6,321 bases of DNA from Acidobacteriota bacterium (lineage in GTDB: Bacteria; Acidobacteriota; Thermoanaerobaculia; Gp7-AA8), in the NCBI GenBank assembly GCA_003222375.1, contig QHVX01000285.1:719-7039 (forward strand), in the 5' to 3' direction. This document shows positions 1 through 5,886 of the stretch, piece after piece (the first letter of the stretch is position 1; each line of letters starts with the position of its first letter). The notes below the pieces were generated by a model, which saw nothing but the letters and a program-made list of their open reading frames with translations, did no database searches and was not told where the DNA came from. The translations under genes were made by a program, and so were the position numbers.

Positions 1-345
1 CGAGTGGCCCGCGGCGAGGATCGCCTTCACCAGATCCGGTCTCCGTTCCGCGACAGCGCCGATTACGAAAAACGTTGCGCGGACCGAGCGTGCCGCGAGG
101 AGCTCGAGGAGCTGGGGCGTATCGGCGGTCGGACCGTCATCGATCGTCAGCCAGATTTCGCGCGCTTCCGTCGAGAAGTGCGTGACCACCGGACCGAACC
201 ACTGAACATTCGCCGTCAAAGTCGGATAGAGCCACAGCGCATGCAGCGCGGCCATGATCACGAAGCCGTAGATCCTCGTGTGCGGCCACAGAACGATCGG
301 GACGAACGGCGACAACCAGCCGAGCCCGACAATCAGGGTTCGCAT
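1..345 (-). CDS. Polysaccharide deacetylase (NodB homology domain), membrane-anchored, 5' part only
   Basis: The first 115 codons of a gene that continues past the left edge, found by translating the reverse complement from the ATG at 345. Two hydrophobic segments (about residues 3-20 and 25-43) come first, so the enzyme is probably held in the inner membrane. The NodB domain starts at about residue 63: LTIDDGP (66-72) is the family's motif 1, in which the two Asp (69, 70) act as catalytic base and metal ligand. RATFFVIG follows, the usual next strand. The window ends just after GHS, before the expected metal-binding His motif, so completeness cannot be judged. Family members remove N-acetyl groups from GlcNAc-type sugars in cell-wall, exopolysaccharide or lipo-oligosaccharide glycans; the substrate here is unknown. 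The gene overlaps the upstream membrane-protein gene by 13 nt and has a good ribosome binding site (GGAG, 5-nt spacer), which supports this start. Confidence 0.9.
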   Translation of the reverse strand, partial: MRTLIVGLGWLSPFVPIVLWPHTRIYGFVIMAALHALWLYPTLTANVQWFGPVVTHFSTEAREIWLTIDDGPTADTPQLLELLAARSVRATFFVIGAVAERRPDLVKAILAAGHS

Positions 346-848
346 CGCCGCTCCAGCTCGCGGACCGATTTGCGCAGCGCGATCATGACAAGAAAGGCCA
401 TCGCATTGAGGCCGGCGATGCCGAGAAAAAACCAGGCGACGTAGCGCACCGGCGATTTCGACATCGCAAACCAGGCCGAGGCGATGAACATCAGGCCGAA
501 CAAAGACATCGAGGTGCGGTGCAGATGATTCTCGTGCAGCGGCCCGATGATGCCGACCGAAACGATCGTCAATTGCATCAAGGCAATCGCAATGAAGGGC
601 GCCACCGCCAACCACCGCACGTGAAGGACCGCAGCGACATAGCAGGTCACGCTCGCCAGCATCCAGACTGAGATCGGATACTGCTCGCCAACTGTCTGAT
701 CGCGATCAATGGTCAGCATGATGTGGTCGACGTCCGCGCGCGGTCGCGTTGGAAAACGGCTGCGGACATAGGCAATCAATCGCGGCAGCGCGAAGCGGTA
801 TCGCGACGGGAACCATCGTGCCTCCGGACAATCGCGATAGGCTGTCAC
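333..848 (-). CDS. Four-helix integral membrane protein of unknown function
   Basis: A 171-residue protein that I do not recognise as a named family. The first 57 residues are polar and Arg-rich. Four likely transmembrane helices follow, at about 59-77, 79-102, 114-130 and 134-158, then a short basic tail (RKSVRELERR). A conserved-looking polar loop, GPLHENHLHRTS (102-113), with three His and one Glu, lies between helices 2 and 3. The GTG at 848 is chosen because its GTG shares a GTGA with the stop codon of the acyltransferase gene and is preceded by GAGGAG at a 5-nt spacing. A longer ATG start at 917 would overlap that gene by 73 nt and add an unconvincing Arg-rich extension. Lying between an acyltransferase and a NodB deacetylase, the protein may help membrane handling of the glycan or lipid, for example as a transporter or accessory subunit. 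That role is inferred from context only. Confidence 0.8.
   Translation of the reverse strand: MTAYRDCPEARWFPSRYRFALPRLIAYVRSRFPTRPRADVDHIMLTIDRDQTVGEQYPISVWMLASVTCYVAAVLHVRWLAVAPFIAIALMQLTIVSVGIIGPLHENHLHRTSMSLFGLMFIASAWFAMSKSPVRYVAWFFLGIAGLNAMAFLVMIALRKSVRELERRCEP
351..354 (-). promoter_or_regulatory. Ribosome binding site of the polysaccharide deacetylase gene
   Basis: GGAG on the minus strand, 5 nt before the ATG at 345 and inside the 3' end of the upstream membrane-protein gene. It decides the start codon of the deacetylase and shows that this gene can recruit ribosomes itself, despite the 13-nt overlap. Confidence 0.7.
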
Positions 849-1708
849 GCCATCTCCTCGAACATGAACCACTGATACCACGAAGCGCGAATGACGCGCT
901 CGAGCTCGCGGGTCCACTTCGCCATCGCTTCCGAGAAAGCGGCTTCACGATCTCGCGTCGCTCCGATGCTGATCGGCTCACACGCGACTAAACGATAACG
1001 TCTCCGCCCGCGGCGCACGATGAAGATCGGGTAGATCGGTACGCGCGCTGTCATGCCGAGGGCGAACGGTCCGGCAGGCAAGCGCGTTGTCCTGCCGAAC
1101 AAGGTCGCCGGCAAGTCGCTCACCCCCGGCGTCACGCGATCGCCTTGAATCGCGACGATGCCGCCGTCGCGGATCGCGCGCAAGAGATCGAGCGCAAGAT
1201 CAGTAGCCTTGACGTTGAACTCGGTCTGCACTTTGTCCGATAAGCGCGCTTCCTCGAACTCACGCGTCTTAGGATCGACCTCCGGAGCGCGCACCATGAT
1301 GATCCGCTGCGACGAATTCTCCGCGAACAGTTGGGCGCCGAGGTCGTAGCTGCCCATGTGGGCGGTGAGGAGGATTGCCCCGCCGCTGCGCTGCATCGCC
1401 TCGAAATGCTGCCAGCCGACGAATTCGAAATCGGGCATGATGCCTCGCTCTTTGAAACAGACAGCGTCGGCCATCGCCCATGCGAAATTCCAGAAGACGC
1501 GATAGCAGCGGAAAAAATTGACGATGGTCGTCGAACCAGGCTTGATCGACTTCAGATTGCGCATCACGCCGCGCCGGCCCGTCCCCCACGTCAGGAAAAA
1601 GAGGCACCAGAAGGCCAGGATCATCGGCTGGATCCACGCCGGCACGTTGTGAATCGCGAAGACCAGGAGCTGCCGCCAAAAAACGCCACGGACGTGAAAT
1701 CGACTCAC
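845..1708 (-). CDS. LpxL/HtrB-family (lysophospholipid-type) acyltransferase
   Basis: A 287-residue protein, near the usual size for lipid A biosynthesis acyltransferases (about 290-310). An N-terminal hydrophobic segment (about 14-41) should anchor it in the inner membrane. The catalytic HX4D motif is H117-M-G-S-Y-D122, in the typical setting GGAILLTAHMGSYDLG. Further family features are QGDR (188-191), LFGRTTRLPAGPFALGMTA (203-221) and a C-terminal WYQWFMFEE that resembles the QW/QY tail of LpxL proteins. Such enzymes transfer an acyl chain from acyl-ACP to a sugar-linked lipid on the cytoplasmic face. Neighbouring glycosyltransferases suggest a glycolipid acceptor, but lipid A itself cannot be excluded. 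The start is the GTG at 1708, which shares GTGA with the preceding gene's stop. The open frame extends up to 1921, but that extra 71-residue Arg/Ala/Pro-rich segment is a shadow of the upstream gene. No clear ribosome binding site precedes the GTG, so translation probably depends on coupling. Confidence 0.9.
   Translation of the reverse strand: MSRFHVRGVFWRQLLVFAIHNVPAWIQPMILAFWCLFFLTWGTGRRGVMRNLKSIKPGSTTIVNFFRCYRVFWNFAWAMADAVCFKERGIMPDFEFVGWQHFEAMQRSGGAILLTAHMGSYDLGAQLFAENSSQRIIMVRAPEVDPKTREFEEARLSDKVQTEFNVKATDLALDLLRAIRDGGIVAIQGDRVTPGVSDLPATLFGRTTRLPAGPFALGMTARVPIYPIFIVRRGRRRYRLVACEPISIGATRDREAAFSEAMAKWTRELERVIRASWYQWFMFEEMA
854..859 (-). promoter_or_regulatory. Ribosome binding site of the membrane-protein gene
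   Basis: GAGGAG on the minus strand, 5 nt before the GTG at 848. It lies inside the last codons of the acyltransferase gene, where it encodes Glu-Glu. It supports the GTG start over the longer ATG at 917. Confidence 0.7.
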
Positions 1709-1713
1709 GTCCG
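1689..1713 (-). promoter_or_regulatory. Stem-loop enclosing a stop/start codon overlap
   Basis: A perfect 9-bp inverted repeat (CGGACGTGA at 1689-1697, TCACGTCCG at 1705-1713) with a 7-nt loop. In the mRNA, one arm holds both the UGA stop of the GT2 gene and the GUG start of the acyltransferase gene. Such a hairpin would hide the start until the upstream ribosome melts it, which would enforce coupled translation. A run of six U follows 5 nt after the stem (1683-1678), so weak intrinsic termination or attenuation is an alternative reading. The spacer is longer than in typical terminators. Structure is seen in the sequence; function is inferred. Confidence 0.5.
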
Positions 1714-2898
1714 CATGATATCGCCCAGATTCTTCTCGACCGACGGCAAGGGCGGACGCAGAAGTCGGAAGAGCGCGCTGTTCATCAGCGATTCGTCGCC
1801 GGGATAGGTCGGCACGAGGTGGAGCGGGAATCGATCGAAGATTTCGCGATCGGAGCGGCGGCGCAGCCGCTGCACAACGCTGCGCTTCTGCGCGATCTTG
1901 TCGGCATTGCTGACCACCCATTCGAAAGCGCGAAACTGCATCGCCGTCAACGGATCTTCAATCGTCGCGAGAGGGCGGTCGCGATTCAGCCGCTTGCGAA
2001 CGCGCGACCAGAATCCATTCTTCAGCGGCGCCGATAACGAAAGTGGCGCACGCTTGAGCTCCGCCGCGCCGCGATTGCGCATCGTCACGTAGTGATGCAG
2101 ACGATGCAGGTATGCGTAAAAGATCGATCCCGCGACGTCGCGAAGAAGATCATCCTCGTAGTTTTTCAGCACTGTCTGCAATGCGTTGCGCTCGAAGAGA
2201 ACGCCGCGCTCGAACTCGCCCAGCCGTGCGCTGGTGGCGCTGGAGGCGTGACGCACGGTCGCCCGCGGCTCGTACAGCACCCGATGGCCCGCCAGCCACG
2301 AGCGCCAGCCGAAATCGACGTCCTCGAGATACGCGAAATAGTCATTGTCGAAGCCACCCAGGGTGAGAAAAGGCTCGCGGCGGGAGATCATGTTGCCGCC
2401 GCAGGCGAAGAAAAGCTCATCGCCGCTGAGCGGCTCGCCGCGCGATCCGATCGGATATCGAAATCCATTCTGAAAGGCGTGGCCGTCGAAGGTCATCACG
2501 CCGCCGACAAAGTCAATGAGCTCTCCGCTCATGTCGACGATCTTTCCGCCGACGGAGATCACGTCGTCAGGGGCCTTGTCGATGGCATCGACGAGTGCTG
2601 CCAGCCAGCCGGCTTCCGGGACTGCGTCATTGTTGAGCAGTGCGATGTTGCGCGCCTGCGATCGCGCCACGCCCGCCACGATGCCGCCGGTGAATCCGTG
2701 ATTTTTTCCGAGCGGAAGGAGCCGTACCTGCGGGAATTTGCGCACGATCGCGCCGATGCTGCCGTCGGTCGAGCCGTTGTCGACGACTGTGATCGACGCG
2801 CCTTCGACTTCGGCGAGCTGCGCCGAGACCGCTTCGAGACAGGCGAGCGTGTGTTTGCGGCCGTTCCAGTTGACGACGATGACGTCGACGGCGATCAG
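1705..2898 (-). CDS. GT2 glycosyltransferase, rhamnosyltransferase-like (WbbL/RfbF type)
   Basis: About 397 residues. The GT-A domain fills the first two thirds. DVIVVNWNG (5-13) is the first strand, VVDNGSTDGS (38-47) binds the nucleotide, and GFTGG (68-72) follows. LLNNDAVPEAGWL (87-99) occupies the DXD position, and the catalytic ED lies in LEDVDFGWRSWLAGH (191-205), followed by VRHASSAT. These features are typical of inverting GT2 enzymes that add deoxysugars such as rhamnose to O-antigen or other surface glycans; the actual sugar cannot be read from sequence. The remaining C-terminal stretch (about 260-397) is basic and mostly helical, without a recognised domain. No ATG, GTG or TTG lies near the N-terminal strand. 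The CTG at 2898 overlaps the previous gene's stop as CTGA and yields a natural N-terminus, so I place the start there. The in-frame ATG at 3045 would add 49 Ala/Arg/Pro-rich residues over a 151-nt overlap. Confidence 0.88.
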   Translation of the reverse strand: MIAVDVIVVNWNGRKHTLACLEAVSAQLAEVEGASITVVDNGSTDGSIGAIVRKFPQVRLLPLGKNHGFTGGIVAGVARSQARNIALLNNDAVPEAGWLAALVDAIDKAPDDVISVGGKIVDMSGELIDFVGGVMTFDGHAFQNGFRYPIGSRGEPLSGDELFFACGGNMISRREPFLTLGGFDNDYFAYLEDVDFGWRSWLAGHRVLYEPRATVRHASSATSARLGEFERGVLFERNALQTVLKNYEDDLLRDVAGSIFYAYLHRLHHYVTMRNRGAAELKRAPLSLSAPLKNGFWSRVRKRLNRDRPLATIEDPLTAMQFRAFEWVVSNADKIAQKRSVVQRLRRRSDREIFDRFPLHLVPTYPGDESLMNSALFRLLRPPLPSVEKNLGDIMRT

Positions 2899-4010
2899 GA
2901 CACGCCCCCGATGCGCCGCTTCAGCCGCTCCAGGATCGACGCCGGGCGCTCCGGCAACTGCAGCCGGATCGCGAAGGCGTCTTTGTTCGCGTCGATGCGC
3001 GGATGCCGGCAAAAATCGCGCAGCGGGCGAAGCGCATCCGGCCATTGATGATCGCTGGCGAAGCGCTGTGTGCCTTCACGAAGAGCAGCCCGTTTCGAAA
3101 ATGCCTGAAGAAGCGCGTCAGCAAATGCGCGTGGCGAATTGGAATCGATCGTCATTCCGCAGCCGTAGCGCGCGAGAATTTCGTCCGTCCCGGGCGCCGG
3201 GCTGCTGACGATCGGCAATCCACCCCATAAAAAGTCGTAGACGCGCGTGCGCATCGACAACTCTGTTTCGAGCGACTGCGGAAAGGTCAGCAGCGCAGTC
3301 TCGAATTGATCGAAGAACTCGCCGCGCCGCTCGTATTCGAACCACGGTTCGAATCGCACGAAGGACTCGTATCGCTTCTTCCTGACGTGTTCCATCGCCT
3401 CGGCGAGTCTTCCCTGCGGCGTGAGGGAAGGGTTCGGATGTTTGTTGAACGTCAGCGAAATGTTCGACAGCGATTGGCGGACGAGCGCGATCGTGTCGAT
3501 GGCCAGGATCGGGTCGTACCAATCGTAGATGCCGCCGAAAAGCACGCGCGGTTCCGCGGCGCCATCACGCGGGCGGGGCGGGGGCACGCCGAACGGCGCG
3601 ACCGCGATCAGCGATTCGAGGCTGGCATCGTTGTCGAAGGCAATCGGATTCACTCTTCCGGCTGCCAGCATCATCCCGAGCCAGAACAGGCGCTGCGACT
3701 TCGACGCGCACAGGAAAAAATCTCCGCGCAGCAACGCATTGATGACCGTTGCGTGATCGTGCTGGTCGACGACTGTCGGGACCGGGCGGGCGTGCGCAAA
3801 AAATTCGTTCGTGATGTGACCCTGCACGATCGCGACGTCGGCGTCGTTGCTCTGCTGCAGCAGCGTTTCCGGTGTCATCGGCGGAGAAAGTAGCGTGACG
3901 TTGTGACCATCCGCGGAAAGCGCTTTCTGCATTTCGAGAAATCGAATTCCCACACCCGCGGGATGGCCGTGGCCGAGGGGCTCCGGGCAGACGAGCAGGA
4001 TGCGTGTCAC
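2895..4010 (-). CDS. GT-B fold glycosyltransferase (GT4-like)
   Basis: A 371-residue protein. The N-terminal Rossmann domain opens with RILLVCPEPLGHGHPAGVGI (residues 3-22), a first strand and glycine-rich loop typical of GT-B acceptor domains, then EMQKALSADGHNVTLL. The second domain starts at about 155 with RVLFGGIYDWYDP. SMRTRVYDFLWGGLPIVSS (about 252-270) takes the place of the nucleotide-sugar binding region seen in GT4-type enzymes from O-antigen clusters, followed by GTDEIL. The usual GT4 EX7E signature is not obvious, so the donor-binding site may have diverged. The enzyme likely adds a sugar to a lipid-linked glycan in the cytoplasm; donor and linkage are unknown. The start is the GTG at 4010, which forms GTGA with the stop of the preceding gene and has GAAGGG six nt upstream. 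The ATG at 4052 would add 14 charged residues before the first strand. Confidence 0.87.
   Translation of the reverse strand: MTRILLVCPEPLGHGHPAGVGIRFLEMQKALSADGHNVTLLSPPMTPETLLQQSNDADVAIVQGHITNEFFAHARPVPTVVDQHDHATVINALLRGDFFLCASKSQRLFWLGMMLAAGRVNPIAFDNDASLESLIAVAPFGVPPPRPRDGAAEPRVLFGGIYDWYDPILAIDTIALVRQSLSNISLTFNKHPNPSLTPQGRLAEAMEHVRKKRYESFVRFEPWFEYERRGEFFDQFETALLTFPQSLETELSMRTRVYDFLWGGLPIVSSPAPGTDEILARYGCGMTIDSNSPRAFADALLQAFSKRAALREGTQRFASDHQWPDALRPLRDFCRHPRIDANKDAFAIRLQLPERPASILERLKRRIGGVS
2905..2909 (-). promoter_or_regulatory. Possible ribosome binding site for the CTG-start GT2 gene
   Basis: GGGGG on the minus strand, 6 nt before the proposed CTG start at 2898. It is a G-rich, imperfect match to the anti-Shine-Dalgarno sequence. 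It gives modest support to the CTG start, since no better start codon lies nearby. Confidence 0.3.
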
Positions 4011-5731
4011 GCGCGACCCTTCATCCGCTCGACGATCGCGTGCAGCTTCCACGTGCGCGACTTGAAGATCTGATCGAGCAGGTCCTGCAATCGACCGACT
4101 TCCGCGAAAAGCGCGGCATTGGTCTGCTGCGATTCGGCGAACGCTGCCTGCACATCCTTCAGACGAACGCCTTTTTCATGGCGATCGGCTTCGGCAGCCG
4201 CGAGCGCATTGCGGATCTCGGCGTTTGCGCCTTCGAGATGACTGATCCGCATCAGCGCTTCGTTCACGCGATTGTGCAGGGCCTGGATCTCCGCGCTCAG
4301 CGTCGCCTTCTCGCGCTGCAGGCGCGCGACGTCGACCTCGAGGTGATTCTGCAGGCCGCGCGCTTCGACCGCGTCGTTGAGTAGTGCCGACAGTCGCTTC
4401 TTCTGTTTTTCGACTGCGTTCGCGAAGACCGATTGGTCGATGTGCTCCGCGTGCTTCTTCCAGATCTGCAGTTTGGCCTCGCGGAATCGCGTCGAGCCCT
4501 CCGGCGATTCGAGTGTGATCGATCCTGCGCCTTCGACATGCCGGATCTCACAGGTGATCCGCGGGACGTGCACGAGTGTTCCGCGCTGCGAAAGCCGGAT
4601 CAGAAAATCCCAATCCTCGAAGAGATCGAACGCCGGATCGAAGCCTCCCATGTCGAGATATGTTTCGCGCGGCACGAGAACCGTGGTCAGCGGAATGTAG
4701 TTGTCAACCAGCAGGCCCTGGCGGTCGAAGTCCTGACCAAAGATCCGCATCCGGGAATGCGTTTCATAATCGCCGGACGCACCGACGCGCACGAACGCCG
4801 AGACAGCATCGCTGTACCAGGCGGCATGTTGCGATCCGCGCGCCGCAGCCGTGAGCGTCGAGAGATGTTCCGGATAGAAGAGATCGTCGTCGTCGAGAAA
4901 CGCGATGAAGGCCGACTTCGCGGCGCGAACACCGCGATTCATCGCTTCGGACCGGCCGGCGGACTGCGCGAGATTGACGACTCGCACGTCGGCGACTTGC
5001 GGCTGCTGGCCACCATCGTTGACGACGACGATCTCCGCCGGATGGCGCGTTGCTCGAATCGAATCGATCGCGTGATGCAACAGCGCGGGGCGATCCTTTG
5101 TGCGCACGACGACGCTGACCGGCAGCGGCTCGGCTTCGACCTCGATCCGCGGCGCTGCGCCGACCATGTCTCGAATCGATGAGAACGGAATCGTCCGCAA
5201 CGCCGGCAGCGGTCCGACCCAATATCCTTCAGCGTAGTGTGTGGTCGGCTCCAGCGTCATCGCACGATACGCGTTGAGCCCGCGGGCATAGCTGACGTAG
5301 TCGCGAAACGCGAGTTGCGAGGTGTGACACGTGATGGCGGCGTACTTCTTTGCCGCCACCGGCGTGATATCGACCAGCGTGTTAGGCCGGATCGGATAGC
5401 CGACTTCGTAAAACGCGACGCGTGCGACGGCCAGCGCTGCGAAGAGCGACGCGTCGTTCTGAATCAGCTCGCAAAAAGCGCGGGATAACGTGACGTGATC
5501 GGGATGGATCTCGACGGGACTGGGAACGGCGATGAGATCGGGTTTGAAATCGATGAGGACTCCCCGAAGTCGAGTCTTCAGCGCATCCGCATCTTCATCG
5601 AGGTGTCGATCGCGGAAACGAAAAAAATCGACCGGAACGGCGCCGAGGATCGATAGGGCGCGCTGCGATTCGTCTTCGCGAATCTCTGCATTTCCCGCCT
5701 CTGCTCCATCCGTCACGATCACCGCCCGCAC
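4007..5731 (-). CDS. PIG-L deacetylase remnant fused to GT2 glycosyltransferase and coiled coil (frame broken at 5' end)
   Basis: 574 codons are open from the GTG at 5731. Residues 1 to about 180 are a PIG-L (LmbE-like) domain lacking its beginning: VIVTDGAEAGN (4-14), EIHPDH (74-79, a metal-ligand His motif), and HTSQLAFRDYVSYARGLNAY (136-155). The PHPDDE start of this domain lies in another frame just upstream. A complete GT2 domain follows (about 204-410): VSVVVRTKDRP, VVVNDGG, FLDDDDLFYPEH (279-289, DXD region) and FEDWDFLIR (371-379, catalytic ED). Residues about 430-555 form a long heptad-like coiled coil, and the protein ends in SRTWKLHAIVERMKG, a tail often seen after coiled coils in surface-glycan glycosyltransferases. 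The intact protein would have been about 622 residues. The GT2 part probably still works if translated from 5731 or an internal ATG such as residue 189. Deacetylase activity is probably lost, unless the break is a sequence error. Confidence 0.85.
   Translation of the reverse strand: MRAVIVTDGAEAGNAEIREDESQRALSILGAVPVDFFRFRDRHLDEDADALKTRLRGVLIDFKPDLIAVPSPVEIHPDHVTLSRAFCELIQNDASLFAALAVARVAFYEVGYPIRPNTLVDITPVAAKKYAAITCHTSQLAFRDYVSYARGLNAYRAMTLEPTTHYAEGYWVGPLPALRTIPFSSIRDMVGAAPRIEVEAEPLPVSVVVRTKDRPALLHHAIDSIRATRHPAEIVVVNDGGQQPQVADVRVVNLAQSAGRSEAMNRGVRAAKSAFIAFLDDDDLFYPEHLSTLTAAARGSQHAAWYSDAVSAFVRVGASGDYETHSRMRIFGQDFDRQGLLVDNYIPLTTVLVPRETYLDMGGFDPAFDLFEDWDFLIRLSQRGTLVHVPRITCEIRHVEGAGSITLESPEGSTRFREAKLQIWKKHAEHIDQSVFANAVEKQKKRLSALLNDAVEARGLQNHLEVDVARLQREKATLSAEIQALHNRVNEALMRISHLEGANAEIRNALAAAEADRHEKGVRLKDVQAAFAESQQTNAALFAEVGRLQDLLDQIFKSRTWKLHAIVERMKGRA
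4017..4022 (-). promoter_or_regulatory. Ribosome binding site of the GT-B glycosyltransferase gene
   Basis: GAAGGG on the minus strand, 6 nt before the GTG at 4010. It lies within the last codons of the preceding fusion gene and supports the GTG over the ATG at 4052. Confidence 0.5.
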
Positions 5732-5856
5732 CTGCCGCCCGTCGCGAAGGTGAAGGGCGAGGAGCCCTCCACAGGATGGGGCGCCAGCACCAGCAGTCGC
5801 TCGCCGCGTAAGTCGTGCGCCTCGTACGGAATTGCGTCAGATTCCGGCAATGGCAT
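5719..5856 (-). pseudogene. 5' fragment of the PIG-L deacetylase domain, out of frame with the rest
   Basis: From the ATG at 5856 the frame encodes an ordinary PIG-L leader ending in RLLVLAPHP (28 residues to codon 5775-5773). It then reads nonsense (VEGSSPF...) to a TGA at 5721-5719. From 5773 the other frame reads CGGLLALHLRDGRQVRAVIV, exactly what should follow PHPDDExxG in this family. The gene therefore lacks codons for about six residues plus one nucleotide, roughly 19 nt, between 5774 and 5773. The lost residues include the Asp pair that supplies a zinc ligand and the catalytic base. A real deletion, a strain variant or an assembly error are all possible. The frame is open upstream to 6069 but only as antisense of tpiA, so the start is set at 5856. 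Confidence 0.8.
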
Positions 5857-5877
5857 CTTCTCGATTATAGGTACACT
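5850..5877 (+). promoter_or_regulatory. Possible tpiA promoter
   Basis: ATGGCA (5850-5855, 4 of 6 matches to TTGACA), a 16-bp spacer and TACACT (5872-5877, 4 of 6 to TATAAT). An alternative -10 is TATAGG at 5866-5871. Either would place the transcript start within a few bases of the ATG at 5887. No Shine-Dalgarno sequence precedes tpiA. A weak call: tpiA has only 30 bp of non-coding DNA upstream, so its promoter must lie here or inside the divergent gene. Confidence 0.2.
5864..5869 (-). promoter_or_regulatory. Putative -10 box of the glycan operon
   Basis: A perfect TATAAT on the minus strand, 7 nt before the ATG at 5856. Transcription would begin at or one base before the A of the ATG, giving a leaderless or nearly leaderless mRNA. 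No convincing -35 (TTGACA-like) or TGn extension lies upstream, where the sequence is already the 5' end of tpiA. GAGAAG directly abuts the ATG and would fit a TTG at 5850 (6-nt spacer) better. Confidence 0.45.
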
Positions 5878-5886
5878 GACGCGGAC

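Noticed and set aside
4..444. 146-codon plus-strand open frame at the left edge
   Set aside because: Antisense to the NodB deacetylase and the end of the membrane-protein gene; composition is Arg/Asp/Gln-rich without motifs.
1678..1683. T6 run in the acyltransferase gene as a slippage site
   Set aside because: The reading frame stays open and family-like on both sides, so no frameshift is needed.
1709..1921. N-terminal extension of the acyltransferase to an ATG at 1921
   Set aside because: The 71 extra residues are a shadow of the GT2 C-terminus, and LpxL proteins normally begin at the hydrophobic segment near the GTG at 1708.
2899..3045. N-terminal extension of the GT2 gene to the ATG at 3045
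   Set aside because: It would put 49 residues of Ala/Arg/Pro-rich sequence before the first strand and overlap the GT-B gene by 151 nt, while every other internal junction up to 845 overlaps by 4 nt. Not fully excluded.
2092..3048. 318-codon plus-strand open frame opposite the GT2 gene
   Set aside because: Its product is a low-complexity R/A/E/D/V-rich string without family motifs, lying antisense to a gene with clear GT2 motifs. It is a GC-rich shadow frame.
4433..5182. 249-codon plus-strand open frame opposite the PIG-L/GT2 fusion
   Set aside because: Antisense to the clear GT2 domain, with Arg/Asp-rich composition and no ribosome binding site or motif.
5760..5785. Programmed ribosomal frameshift to rejoin the PIG-L frames
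   Set aside because: No slippery heptamer is present at CATCCTGTGG, and a frameshift would not restore the missing DDE codons.
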